Made by a program: the position numbers and the translations under genes. Source: Salmonella bongori NCTC 12419 (GTDB lineage Bacteria; Pseudomonadota; Gammaproteobacteria; Enterobacterales; Enterobacteriaceae). From it: DNA of 64,000 nt. The notes under the pieces were generated by a model. That model did not search any database and was not told where the DNA came from. It saw nothing but the letters and a program-made list of their open reading frames with translations. Shown here one piece after another: positions 17,839 to 26,392 of the stretch. The stretch is from assembly GCF_000252995.1 (NCBI RefSeq), contig NC_015761.1:2914001-2978000 (forward strand). The letters run 5' to 3'. Numbering within the stretch: the first letter of the stretch is position 1; every line of letters begins with the position of its first letter.

Positions 17839-18771
17839 TTACCGCTCAGCAGGACGATCGACCATCCGCAAAAATCCGCCGACAAGGGGGTGCTTCTGCC
17901 TGAAAATTTCAGCAATTTCACTGACCACTTTCCCGCTTCCGGCATTCTTCCAGGCAATGGATAGTGGTGATGGCTGACGAAAGTTCGCCACCGAACGGGC
18001 GATGAGCGCGCCAGACTCGACGTAAGGACGGCACATGCGCTCCGGCAGAAAACCAACGCCCAGGCCGCTTAAGTGGCAGGCTAGCTTAGTACTGAGATCC
18101 GGAACTTTTATCTCCTTCTGCCCGCTCAGCAGCCACGCTACACGGCGGGTAAGGGTCCGTGAGGTATCCTCAATGTTGATGGCCGGATAGCGTCGCAGCA
18201 TATCATCAGATAACACTTCCGCCGGATGGCTGGCTAAAGGGTGGCTCTGTGCAACCACGAACTGCCAACTGATATCCCCCAGCGGCAGCAGAGAAATAGT
18301 GTTCGACAATGACTCCGATCCGGTGACGCCAATCGCCAGCTGAAAGTCGTCATATAATAGTGAGTCCCAGACGCCCATATATACCTGGCGGGAAATCTGG
18401 AAGCGGGTAAAAGGAAACTGTTGGTGCAGCCACGTCAGTAAATCCGCGGTCGTTTGCGGTTGATACAGCAAATTGTTGATGACGATATTCACCTGACGTT
18501 CAACGCCAGCGTTGATCTGCTGAAGCTCATCTGGCATGGCGTCCAGCCAGTTGAGCCACTGTCGGCAATGTTCGAGCAGGTGCTGACCCGCCAGCGTCAG
18601 GCTGACGGAACGGGTGGTACGCAAAAAAAGCTGCGTCCCTATCTGTTCTTCCAGCGTTTTTATCCGGTAGCTGATCGCTGCGGGTGTTTTATGTAGCGAG
18701 CTGGCGGCACGGGAAAAGCTTTCCGTCTCAGCCACCCGAATAAACGTGCGTATTGTTTCCTGATCGAGCAT
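17839..18771 (-). CDS. AllS-like LysR-family regulator
   Basis: LysR-type regulator of 310 residues, closely similar to AllS, the activator of allantoin-utilisation genes in E. coli. Shared stretches include VERQVNIVINNLLY, QIYMGVWDSLLY-like and FLPERMC. HTH at about residues 17-45 (ESFSRAASSLHKTPAAISYRIKTLEEQIG). It starts 44 bases inside the end of the AllH-like gene and follows AllF-, AllG- and AllH-like genes on the same strand, so it probably controls this cluster. The inducer could be a ureide or a breakdown product (inference). Absent from this site in E. coli K-12. Confidence 0.85.
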   Translation of the reverse strand: MLDQETIRTFIRVAETESFSRAASSLHKTPAAISYRIKTLEEQIGTQLFLRTTRSVSLTLAGQHLLEHCRQWLNWLDAMPDELQQINAGVERQVNIVINNLLYQPQTTADLLTWLHQQFPFTRFQISRQVYMGVWDSLLYDDFQLAIGVTGSESLSNTISLLPLGDISWQFVVAQSHPLASHPAEVLSDDMLRRYPAINIEDTSRTLTRRVAWLLSGQKEIKVPDLSTKLACHLSGLGVGFLPERMCRPYVESGALIARSVANFRQPSPLSIAWKNAGSGKVVSEIAEIFRQKHPLVGGFLRMVDRPAER

Positions 18772-19555
18772 TCAGTCCCCTTGAGTCAGCTCTGTGAAGC
18801 CAGCGTTGCGCTAAGGCTATCCCCAGTATGGTATCAGCGCCGGAGGTGTGTCCTACCGCGAGAAGGTGGTGAAGCGCACGGTTAGCGTCACGTCCGGTTT
18901 GTAAACCACGAATCACGCTCAGAACAGGCGTCGAGAACTCGCCCAGCCTGGCGCTATTCAGATAGCTACAGCTTACCGCCGTTGTGAATAATGCCAGTTT
19001 ATCCGCTGGGGGTAAAAAAAGGTGGAGCGGTTTACGCGCAGCGCAAAGTACCGCCAGCATCCCCGTCAGCATATCGTCACCGCTGGGGGTCAGCCCCGGC
19101 CCACGTCCGATGAGCCAGCACCAGTCAGGGTCGCTCCCGTGCTGCCAGCGCTCAAGCCCGGCCATAATTTCCGGGTACAATGGCATGGCATCAAGCGGTT
19201 GATTGAGTCTTCCGCATAAGCCGCTTTGGTGTAAACAAGAAGAGAGATCGACAGGAAGAACTGCGCCAGGCGTCAGTTGCAGCCTGAGCGAACGACGAGA
19301 ATGAACGCTGAGGCCCGGCCCGTTCAGGATATTGCCGTTTTTATGCAGTTGCGCCGTCATCGTCAGGCAGGAAAATTGCGCATGGCTCAATAAAATGCCC
19401 GTTGGCCCCATGCCTTTGCCATAGCGATACAACGTCAGCAGTTCGCCACTCGCGTGGGCGAAGTTTATCGCCTGCGAGAATCGGCTGTGCAATAACCATT
19501 CACCGTCCGGGAGTCGATCAAGCCCGGCACAGGCCAGCGCATTGATAGTGATCAT
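18728..19555 (-). CDS. AllH-like DUF2877 protein
   Basis: 275 residues, family DUF2877, similar to E. coli AllH (YlbF), one of three proteins reported to form oxamate carbamoyltransferase. The start is ATG 19553-19555 (MITINALACAG) with GGAG 7 bases before it; a longer open frame upstream only translates the REP repeat and is rejected. The conserved motif GRGPGLTPSGDD (about 146-157) is typical of the family. The 3' end overlaps the AllS-like regulator by 44 bases. Third of three carbamoyltransferase-type genes in this block. Confidence 0.82.
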   Translation of the reverse strand: MITINALACAGLDRLPDGEWLLHSRFSQAINFAHASGELLTLYRYGKGMGPTGILLSHAQFSCLTMTAQLHKNGNILNGPGLSVHSRRSLRLQLTPGAVLPVDLSSCLHQSGLCGRLNQPLDAMPLYPEIMAGLERWQHGSDPDWCWLIGRGPGLTPSGDDMLTGMLAVLCAARKPLHLFLPPADKLALFTTAVSCSYLNSARLGEFSTPVLSVIRGLQTGRDANRALHHLLAVGHTSGADTILGIALAQRWLHRADSRGLNARSGNNTHVYSGG

Positions 19556-19579
19556 GGATATGCTCCGATATGCCTCACG

Positions 19580-19699
19580 TAGGCCCGATAAGCGCCACCG
19601 GGCAATGTCTGCGAGGAGTGGCTGCCTTATCCGACCTACAACCGATGCCCGTCCATGGCCTGTAGGCCGGATAAAACGCATGGCGTCGCCATCCGGCCT
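19580..19699. repeat. BIME (REP units) inside the AllG/AllH-like operon
   Basis: At least two REP units: aggcccgataagcgccaccgggc, then ggcctgtaggccggataaaacgcatggcgtcgccatccggcc. It fills the gap between the AllG-like stop and the AllH-like start. REP sequences inside an accessory operon suggest that the operon has been resident in an enteric chromosome for a long time and may set different mRNA stabilities for the flanking genes. Confidence 0.85.
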
Positions 19700-19703
19700 C
19701 TTA

Positions 19704-20966
19704 TTACGCGGTGATGTGATGCTCTTCCGCCAGCGCTTCCAGCGCTTTTTCAAAGCACAGCAGCGGCGCGCGAACAGTACCTGCTCCTACCTGACCAATC
19801 CCCGCTTCGCGGTGAGCGATACCGGTATTGATGAGCGGAGTGATCCCGGTTTCAACTACACGACGAATATCCAGTCCCAGACATGCCCCTTTGAAATCCC
19901 ATGACGGGATCTGGAACAGCGGATTGTTGGCAAGGTAAATTTCCGCCATTTCTTCGGAGGTTTCCAGTGCCGCGCCCATTCCGCCTGCGCCGACAAAACG
20001 GGTTACCCCCGGTGCGGCAATCATCGCAGCACCGCCAATGCCTAGCGTTTCGGTAATCGCGCTATCGCCGATATCTGGGTTCGCGTCGGCCTGGCTGTAG
20101 CCGGTGAAGAACAAGCCCTGCGGCGTATTTACCGGTGCGGTGAACCAACGATCCCCGGTACCGCTGACGCGAATACCGAATTCACGACCATTGCGCGTCA
20201 TCGCCGTGACCACCGAGCCCGCTTTAATCACTGCCGCCGCATCCATGACCGCTTTACTGTAGGCCATCGCCAGGTTGAGGAAGAACTGATCGGTGATGCT
20301 GAGAAATTGCAGAACTTCAATGATTTCCGCTTTCGGACGATCCAGCCCCGCAATCACCGGAGACAAAGTACGCAGCAACAGTGAAGAGGCGGCGATGTTA
20401 CGCTGATGGAACTCATCACCCATAGTGATAGCCTGAGCCATCATCGCCGTCAAATCAACGCCGTTCTCCATACGGGATAAGGCTTCCTGCAGTACTGGTG
20501 CCAGGGTATCGCGCATCCAGCGCAGACGCGTCTGCACATCGTCGCCGTAAGCGCCAAAACGCATCACTTTACCGATCCCTTCGTTCAGGTTGCAACAGGA
20601 TTGGTTGCCATGCACCATATCACGCACGACTAACACCGGCATGTTAGCGGAAGTGATTCCCCCCATCGGCCCAACGGCGCCCACATGATGACAAGGAATA
20701 AATTCCACTTCACCCAACTCCAGCAGACGTACGGCCTCTTCTTCGCTCGCCGCCCAGCCTTCAAACAACGATGCGCCAATACAAGCTCCGCGCATCGGGC
20801 CAGTCATCTCTCCCCACGCAATCGGCGGACCAGCATGGAGTAATTTACGTCCAGAAGATAATTCCGCTACCGCTTCTTTTGCCGGACGAACAGCAACCCA
20901 GTGCGGGCGTGCGGCTTTAATACGTTCAATAATGGCGTCATTGGCCTGTGCTATTGATGAATACAT
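19704..20966 (-). CDS. AllG-like DUF1116 protein
   Basis: 420 residues, family DUF1116, similar to E. coli AllG (YlbE, 419 residues), a part of oxamate carbamoyltransferase with AllF and AllH. Start ATG 20964-20966 (MYSSIAQAND) with AGAGG 8 bases upstream; an open extension into the AllF-like gene is rejected. Motifs include PPIAWGEMTGPMRGA near residue 47, CHHVGAVGPMGGI near 92 and NTGIAHREAGIGQVGAG near the C terminus. Only 16 bases separate it from the AllF-like stop, so the two are one transcription unit. A BIME follows it. Confidence 0.85.
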   Translation of the reverse strand: MYSSIAQANDAIIERIKAARPHWVAVRPAKEAVAELSSGRKLLHAGPPIAWGEMTGPMRGACIGASLFEGWAASEEEAVRLLELGEVEFIPCHHVGAVGPMGGITSANMPVLVVRDMVHGNQSCCNLNEGIGKVMRFGAYGDDVQTRLRWMRDTLAPVLQEALSRMENGVDLTAMMAQAITMGDEFHQRNIAASSLLLRTLSPVIAGLDRPKAEIIEVLQFLSITDQFFLNLAMAYSKAVMDAAAVIKAGSVVTAMTRNGREFGIRVSGTGDRWFTAPVNTPQGLFFTGYSQADANPDIGDSAITETLGIGGAAMIAAPGVTRFVGAGGMGAALETSEEMAEIYLANNPLFQIPSWDFKGACLGLDIRRVVETGITPLINTGIAHREAGIGQVGAGTVRAPLLCFEKALEALAEEHHITA

Positions 20967-20982
20967 ATCGGTACCTCTGAAA

Positions 20983-22644
20983 TTAATGTAACTGCTTGAG
21001 TAAACTGGCGAGACGGGCGTTACCACCCGCAATGGGGGCCCACTGATAATGCACAACCGGCGTGCCGCTGCTTTGCAGATCCAGCGCAAAGCTGCGCAGT
21101 CCGGCATTAATCACCTGGAGGCCGTCCAGCAGGGCGCTGTGCGCAGCCGCTGCGCTGACGTCATGATGACGAGTCAGACTGATGGCGAGCAGCACGGCTT
21201 CTTCCAGGGTTTCCACCACCGCGATGCCTGCCGCGCGCAGAATATCGATCTGTCCGCTGCGTCCCTGTGGGTCAGCGTCAGTGCCAGTCAGGGTGGCGAT
21301 AGTCACCAGTGGCGCGGCGCGTTTGGCATGAACCCGCTCAATGGCATCAACCACGGCTCCCGCCGGGTTGGCGCAGGCGCCATAGCCCAGCACAACATCC
21401 AGTAACAGCACGCCGACATCCGGCATCGCGGCCAGTTTTTCAATTTCAATACTGCGGGTGGTCGGGTCGATCATCGGGTGCGGCCTGCCCAGGGTGTAGC
21501 TATCGTCGCCAAGATCGACAATGCGATGCCCCCCGGTTTCAAGCATGACGCCATCGGTATGGCTTTCACTGACCGGAACGCCAAGCCCGGCAGAGAGCAG
21601 CATTGCGGCTTCTGCGGCGAGAGTACCGCCGGCATACAAGCCATAGATGCCTTTACCGGCAACCTCTGGCTGAATTTCTCGCTGCTGCGCCACGCGCATC
21701 AACAGAACCGCCAGCTGTGCGGCATCAGACAGTGAATTCGCCAGCCAGACATTCCCCTCGCGGCGCTGTTCTGGCTTGCTGCCCAAAAAGAGCGCGACTA
21801 CCGGTTTCCCCACTTTCTGCATTGCTTCAATAATGCGGGTTCTGACCTGCGGCGATGGTGGTTTGGAAACAAAGGCAATCACTCGCGTGGTGTCGTCTGC
21901 GGCCAGCATCTCCAGTGCGGTTAATGCGCTCATTCCGCCGACCTCTGCGCTCAGGTCGCGTCCCCCTAAGCCAATGGCATGGCTGATGCCCTGCTGATGC
22001 AGTGCAATTTGTGAGGTGACCTCCTGAATACCGGTGCCGGAGGCGCCAATGACGCCAATCCCACCGTCCGGTAACACGTTAGCGAACGCCAGCGGACTGC
22101 CGGCAATCATCGCCGTACCACAGTCCGGCCCCATCACAATCAGCCCACGCTCACGCGCCAGCGTTTTCAGTTCAACTTCCTTTTCCAGCGGCACGTTGTC
22201 AGAAAACATCATCACGTTTTTGCCAGCCAGTAGCCCTTCTTTGGCCACTGAGGCCGCGTATTCTCCGGCGACGGAAATCAGCAACAGATTGGCCTGCGGT
22301 AATTTCTGGCAGGCGCTCTCCCAGCGGCGAGCCTTCAGCAACCGTTGCGAACTCCCCGAAGCATTGGCGATGGCGCTCAGCTCTTTTTCCAACTGTTCGC
22401 GGATTAATTCGAGGATCTCTGGTTGTTCCTCGTGCGTTCTCACCGCCACACAAATGTCGTTCGGGGTGGCTTCAGCAAAATCGTCATGCCAGAAACCCGT
22501 GGAATCCAGCATCGCTTTATTCGCCGGCGTTCCCATCATGACAGAAACCTGGTCGACTTCCGGGCGTTCACTTAATTTGCGGGAAATAATCATCAGGCTG
22601 ACGGAGTCCTGAAAACTTCCCTTTTTAATAAAGGCGTAAATCAT
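20983..22644 (-). CDS. AllF/FdrA-like acyl-CoA synthetase-fold protein
   Basis: 553 residues, similar to E. coli FdrA, renamed AllF as a subunit of oxamate carbamoyltransferase. The fold resembles succinyl-CoA synthetase alpha/beta. Visible motifs are the nucleotide-type loop GVIGASGTGIQEV (about 196-208), GPDCGT, GLGGRD and GRPHPMIDP. First of the carbamoyltransferase-type genes, 12 bases after the MFS gene. Read with the AllG- and AllH-like genes and the divergent carbamate kinase, it should phosphorolyse a carbamoyl compound to carbamoyl phosphate; the true substrate cannot be told from sequence. Confidence 0.85.
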   Translation of the reverse strand: MIYAFIKKGSFQDSVSLMIISRKLSERPEVDQVSVMMGTPANKAMLDSTGFWHDDFAEATPNDICVAVRTHEEQPEILELIREQLEKELSAIANASGSSQRLLKARRWESACQKLPQANLLLISVAGEYAASVAKEGLLAGKNVMMFSDNVPLEKEVELKTLARERGLIVMGPDCGTAMIAGSPLAFANVLPDGGIGVIGASGTGIQEVTSQIALHQQGISHAIGLGGRDLSAEVGGMSALTALEMLAADDTTRVIAFVSKPPSPQVRTRIIEAMQKVGKPVVALFLGSKPEQRREGNVWLANSLSDAAQLAVLLMRVAQQREIQPEVAGKGIYGLYAGGTLAAEAAMLLSAGLGVPVSESHTDGVMLETGGHRIVDLGDDSYTLGRPHPMIDPTTRSIEIEKLAAMPDVGVLLLDVVLGYGACANPAGAVVDAIERVHAKRAAPLVTIATLTGTDADPQGRSGQIDILRAAGIAVVETLEEAVLLAISLTRHHDVSAAAAHSALLDGLQVINAGLRSFALDLQSSGTPVVHYQWAPIAGGNARLASLLKQLH

Positions 22645-22656
22645 TACCGCTACCTC

Positions 22657-23880
22657 TTATGTACGTTTTTCTTTCAAAAACAGCATGGCTACCAGGCCAA
22701 TACCCAGCAAAATCGCGGAGACATAAAAACTGGATGCCAGGCTACCGGTTATATCGCGCGCCGCACCAGCAATAATGGGTGCCAGAATAGATGAGCTCAT
22801 GCCGATAAAATTAAATAAGCCAAACGCGGTGCTATAATTATTTTCATCGACACTATCCGCCACCAGCGCCACCAGTACCGGATCCAATGCCAGTTTTCCG
22901 ACGAGGCCGTAAACGCACAGGGCGATAATTACGCCGGTCATATTTGGCATCCAAATAATTGACAGCATGCTGATAATCGCAACCGGAACCAGGAACAAAA
23001 TGAGCGGCTTGCGCTTACCTAATTTGTCAGACAAGCTGGAGAACAACAGCGCGCCAGGAATAGAAATCCATGCCACCAGTGAAGAAATAAACCCAGTTTC
23101 GCCTCCGGCAATACCACGTTCACTTTGCAGATAATACGGAAGCCAGGTAAGGATAACGAAGAAACCAAACAGGCTACAAAACACCATTACATAAGTCAGG
23201 ATCAGATTACGGTTTTTCAGCAGATCGCTAAATTTCCCTTTTTTCACCTGCTGGCCAGCAACATCAGCGTTACGCTTTTTCTCTTTAACTAACAGCCAGA
23301 TAGCCACCCCCACCAGGACTGACGGAATAGCCATTGCGTAGAACGGCATACGCCATGAATGGCCCTGATCGTAAACCAACCAGCTGGAGGTCATCAGACC
23401 TAAGGCGATACCAAAGGCCATGCCGCTGTTAATAATTGCGCTGCCCAGCGAGCGGTATTTCTTAGGGATTTGTTCTGAAGATAAGCCGTACTGCGGGCCA
23501 TAGTAGGTCCCTTCTCCGGCCCCCGTTACGACGCGAGCAAACAGCAGCATATACCAGCTTTTTGCCCACCCCGTTACGGCGGTGAAGAGGCCAAACAGAA
23601 TAAAACCTGGCACCAGCACTTTTTTCTTACCAATTTTATCGCCGAGAATTCCTGCCGGGACCTGTAATAAGGCGTAAGAAAAATAGAATACAGAATTAAG
23701 AATACCTAATTGCGTTCCACTTAAGCCGAATTCTTTTTCCAGTTCACCCATCACCGGGTTCAATATTGTCCGGTCGGCGTACATGAAAATCCATCCCAGC
23801 CAGAACAGGAAAACGGTGACCCACCAGGCCGGTATTCCTTTTTTCTTTGTGACCTCAGTCACTTCACATGATTCAGACAT
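22657..23880 (-). CDS. MFS transporter, anion:cation symporter type
   Basis: 407 residues with about 12 hydrophobic segments, major facilitator superfamily, close to the ACS group that imports organic anions such as hexuronates, phthalate and ureidosuccinate. The N-terminal GWIFMYADRTILNPVMGELEKEFG is typical. A large cytoplasmic loop rich in Lys lies at about 190-220. Start at ATG 23880 with GGAG 8 bases before. First gene of the leftward operon, divergent from the carbamate kinase, so it probably brings in the carbamoyl substrate of the pathway (inference). No counterpart at this place in E. coli K-12. Confidence 0.85.
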   Translation of the reverse strand: MSESCEVTEVTKKKGIPAWWVTVFLFWLGWIFMYADRTILNPVMGELEKEFGLSGTQLGILNSVFYFSYALLQVPAGILGDKIGKKKVLVPGFILFGLFTAVTGWAKSWYMLLFARVVTGAGEGTYYGPQYGLSSEQIPKKYRSLGSAIINSGMAFGIALGLMTSSWLVYDQGHSWRMPFYAMAIPSVLVGVAIWLLVKEKKRNADVAGQQVKKGKFSDLLKNRNLILTYVMVFCSLFGFFVILTWLPYYLQSERGIAGGETGFISSLVAWISIPGALLFSSLSDKLGKRKPLILFLVPVAIISMLSIIWMPNMTGVIIALCVYGLVGKLALDPVLVALVADSVDENNYSTAFGLFNFIGMSSSILAPIIAGAARDITGSLASSFYVSAILLGIGLVAMLFLKEKRT

Positions 23881-24184
23881 AAGCTGTCTCCGGGCATTAA
23901 TTTCCCCAGTCGATGAGGAAAGAGGTTTAAACTGCGCCTACCATATCGGGCTAAAACATCTTTTCTTTTGAACAAAGTCACACAAAACCCATTGTTATAA
24001 ATTCCTGGGAATTGATGCTCACATTGTTAAAAAAACTCTAATAATCATTTTCAAAGTAATTTATATAAAAGCGGTTTGTATTAGTCAGATATTTTTGCGG
24101 ATACAGGCACTGTCGGGTTTGTCACATTATAAAAGCCATTTCACGTTATTTTGACCGCGAGATATTTTGCTTATTGAGGTCATA
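23881..24184. promoter_or_regulatory. Divergent promoter region, MFS / carbamate kinase
   Basis: 304 AT-rich bases separate the two transcription units of the cluster. A CRP-like site (tttga-N6-tcaca, 9 of 10 consensus bases) lies at 23967-23982. A ttatataaaa tract at 24060-24069 could be part of the rightward promoter. The AllS-like regulator would be expected to bind here; I see no clean dyad that I can assign to it. Confidence 0.45.
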
Positions 24185-25090
24185 ATGAAAAAGAAACTGG
24201 TTATTGCCCTGGGCGGCAATGCATTATTACAGCGTGGAGAAATTCTGAGCGCAGAAAACCAACAGCGCAGCATTCAGCTTTTTGCTCAAATGGTGACAAC
24301 GCTGGCCCGCGATTACCAGCTAGTGATTGTTCACGGTAATGGCCCGCAGGTGGGGCTGCTGGCCTTGCAGAATGCAGCGTACACTGAATCTCCGGCCTGG
24401 CCGCTGGATATTCTGGTCGCCGAAAGCCAGGGGATGATTGGCGTCGCCATAGCGCAGGCGTTGACGCAAAGCGGTGGCGGCGTCCCCGTGACGACGCTGA
24501 TGACACGTGTTGAAGTCGATCCGCGGGATGAAGCCTTTGCTGCGCCGGGTAAATACATCGGTCCGGTGTATCAACCGGAGCAGCAAGCTGAACTGGAGGC
24601 GCGCTACGGCTGGACGATGAAGGCTGATGGGCCGTACATTCGCCGGGTCGTCCCCTCCCCGATGCCGCAAAACATTATCGACAGCGACGCGATTCAGACG
24701 CTGATGGCGGCCGGACATATGGTGATCTGCTGTGGCGGTGGCGGCGTTCCGGTCGTGGCACAGGACGACGGATATCAGGGAACCGAAGCCGTGATCGATA
24801 AAGATCTCACGGCGGCAGTACTGGCGAACGCCATTAATGCCGATCACCTGCTGATCCTGACCGACGCCGATGCCGTGTACGAAAACTGGGGAACTCCGCA
24901 GGCGCGCGCGCTGCATCACGTCACAACAGAAGAACTGGCGCCCTTCGCCGCACCGGACGGTGCTATGGGGCCAAAAGCGAGTGCCGTCATTGAGTTTGTC
25001 AAACAGACCGGGAATATGGCATTTATTGGCGCGTTAAAAGACGCTCCGCAGATCCTGGCGGGCGAGAAAGGCACCTGCGTGACCCGGTAA
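24185..25090 (+). CDS. Carbamate kinase
   Basis: Transfers phosphate from carbamoyl phosphate to ADP, giving ATP, ammonia and CO2 in the catabolic direction. 301 residues, amino-acid-kinase fold. ALGGNALLQ at the N terminus, VHGNGPQVG near residue 50 and the C-terminal LTDADAVY are carbamate-kinase signatures. Start ATG 24185 with GAGG 5 bases before; an upstream in-frame ATG (24167) lacks a site. Similar in role to ArcC and to AllK (YbcF) of the allantoin locus. Divergent from the MFS-AllF-AllG-AllH unit, it completes an ATP-yielding pathway. Confidence 0.93.
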   Translation: MKKKLVIALGGNALLQRGEILSAENQQRSIQLFAQMVTTLARDYQLVIVHGNGPQVGLLALQNAAYTESPAWPLDILVAESQGMIGVAIAQALTQSGGGVPVTTLMTRVEVDPRDEAFAAPGKYIGPVYQPEQQAELEARYGWTMKADGPYIRRVVPSPMPQNIIDSDAIQTLMAAGHMVICCGGGGVPVVAQDDGYQGTEAVIDKDLTAAVLANAINADHLLILTDADAVYENWGTPQARALHHVTTEELAPFAAPDGAMGPKASAVIEFVKQTGNMAFIGALKDAPQILAGEKGTCVTR

Positions 25091-25137
25091 TTTTTTGCAA
25101 AACGGCGACTTTGCCTTTTCCGGCCCGCACCGTTTAT

Positions 25138-25165
25138 AGGCCTGATAAGCGAAGCCCCATCAGGC
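25138..25165. repeat. Single REP-like unit after carbamate kinase
   Basis: aggcctgataagcgaagccccatcaggc forms an imperfect palindrome between the convergent carbamate kinase and fbaA genes. Confidence 0.7.
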
Positions 25166-25169
25166 AAAA

Positions 25170-25197
25170 AAAATGGCTTCCCGCGGGAAGCCATTTT
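25170..25197 (-). terminator. Rho-independent terminator of fbaA
   Basis: A perfect palindrome, arms aaaatggcttcccg/cgggaagccatttt, is followed on the minus strand by a run of eight T. On the plus strand it has only four T, so it serves fbaA chiefly and may also stop carbamate kinase transcripts. Confidence 0.9.
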
Positions 25198-25212
25198 AAT
25201 CAACAGACTACG

Positions 25213-26292
25213 TTACAGAACGTCAATCGCGTTCAGTTCTTTAAATGCTTTTTCCAGACGAGCGATCATGGAAGTCTGGCCAGCACGCAGCCATACGCGC
25301 GGGTCATAGTATTTTTTGTTCGGCTGATCTTCGCCTTTCGGGTTGCCCAGTTGACCTTGCAGATACGCTTCGTTTTCTTTGTAGTAGTTCAGAACACCTT
25401 CCCAGGTTGCCCACTGGGTATCGGTATCAATGTTCATTTTCACTACGCCGTAGCTTACGGAGTCTTTGATTTCCTGAGCGGTAGAACCGGAACCGCCATG
25501 GAAGACGAAGTTCAGGCTGTTGTGCGGCAGGTTGTGTTTCTTAGACACATATTCCTGAGAATCACGCAGAATGGTCGGCGTCAGCACAACGTTACCCGGT
25601 TTGTAAACACCGTGTACGTTACCGAAAGACGCCGCGATGGTGAAACGCGGGCTGATTTTGCTCAGCTCGGTGTACGCATAATCAACGTCTTCCGGCTGAG
25701 TGTACAGTGCGGAAGCGTCCATGTGGCTGTTGTCCACGCCGTCTTCTTCACCACCAGTACAACCCAGTTCGATTTCCAGAGTCATGTCGATTTTGGACAT
25801 GCGCGCCAGGTATTTGGAGCAGATTTCGATGTTTTCGTGCAGAGACTCTTCAGACAGGTCAATCATGTGAGAAGAGAACAGCGGTTTACCGGTAGCAGCA
25901 AAGTGTTTTTCACCCGCGTCCAGCAGACCGTCGATCCACGGCAGCAGTTTTTTCGCGCAGTGGTCAGTATGCAGGATAACCGGAACACCGTAGTGTTCAG
26001 CCATCTGATGAACGTGATGTGCGCCAGAGATTGCGCCCAGAATTGCCGCGCCCTGAGGCACGTCGGATTTCACACCTTTACCCGCGATGAAGGAAGCACC
26101 ACCGTTGGAGAACTGTACGATGACCGGCGCTTTAACTTTTGCAGCGGTTTCCAGAACAGCGTTGATGGAATCGGTGCCTACGCAGTTAACGGCTGGCAGA
26201 GCGAAGTTGTTTTCTTTTGCTACCTGGAACACTTTCTGTACGTCATCACCAGTGATTACGCCTGGTTTTACGAAATCAAAAATTTTAGACAT
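25213..26292 (-). CDS. fbaA: Fructose-bisphosphate aldolase class II
   Basis: Zn-dependent cleavage of fructose 1,6-bisphosphate to DHAP and glyceraldehyde 3-phosphate in glycolysis. 359 residues from ATG 26290-26292 (MSKIFDFVKPG); an upstream extension (MFFPKPDD) is rejected on family length. The catalytic Asp and a zinc-ligand His are in HTDHCAKK (D110, H111 with the initiator counted); NVHGVY and FHGGSGS hold the other ligands and the phosphate site. Last gene of the epd-pgk-fbaA operon, with a strong terminator. Confidence 0.98.
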   Translation of the reverse strand: MSKIFDFVKPGVITGDDVQKVFQVAKENNFALPAVNCVGTDSINAVLETAAKVKAPVIVQFSNGGASFIAGKGVKSDVPQGAAILGAISGAHHVHQMAEHYGVPVILHTDHCAKKLLPWIDGLLDAGEKHFAATGKPLFSSHMIDLSEESLHENIEICSKYLARMSKIDMTLEIELGCTGGEEDGVDNSHMDASALYTQPEDVDYAYTELSKISPRFTIAASFGNVHGVYKPGNVVLTPTILRDSQEYVSKKHNLPHNSLNFVFHGGSGSTAQEIKDSVSYGVVKMNIDTDTQWATWEGVLNYYKENEAYLQGQLGNPKGEDQPNKKYYDPRVWLRAGQTSMIARLEKAFKELNAIDVL

Positions 26293-26392
26293 GTTTCGTT
26301 GTCCTGTATCGTCGGGCTTTGGAAAAAACACGAGCCGCCCTGAATGTCAGAACGGCGATAAATCAACGGGCAGGAATCCCTGCCCGTAACGA

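Noticed and set aside
19556..19753. 66-codon N-terminal extension of the AllH-like protein
   Set aside because: It translates the BIME repeat and part of the neighbouring gene; a good ribosome binding site and family length support ATG 19555.
25111..26343. 410-codon plus-strand open frame opposite fbaA
   Set aside because: Exact shadow of fbaA on the other strand; composition (Val/Phe/His/Gln-rich) is typical of antisense frames of highly biased genes and it has no family resemblance.
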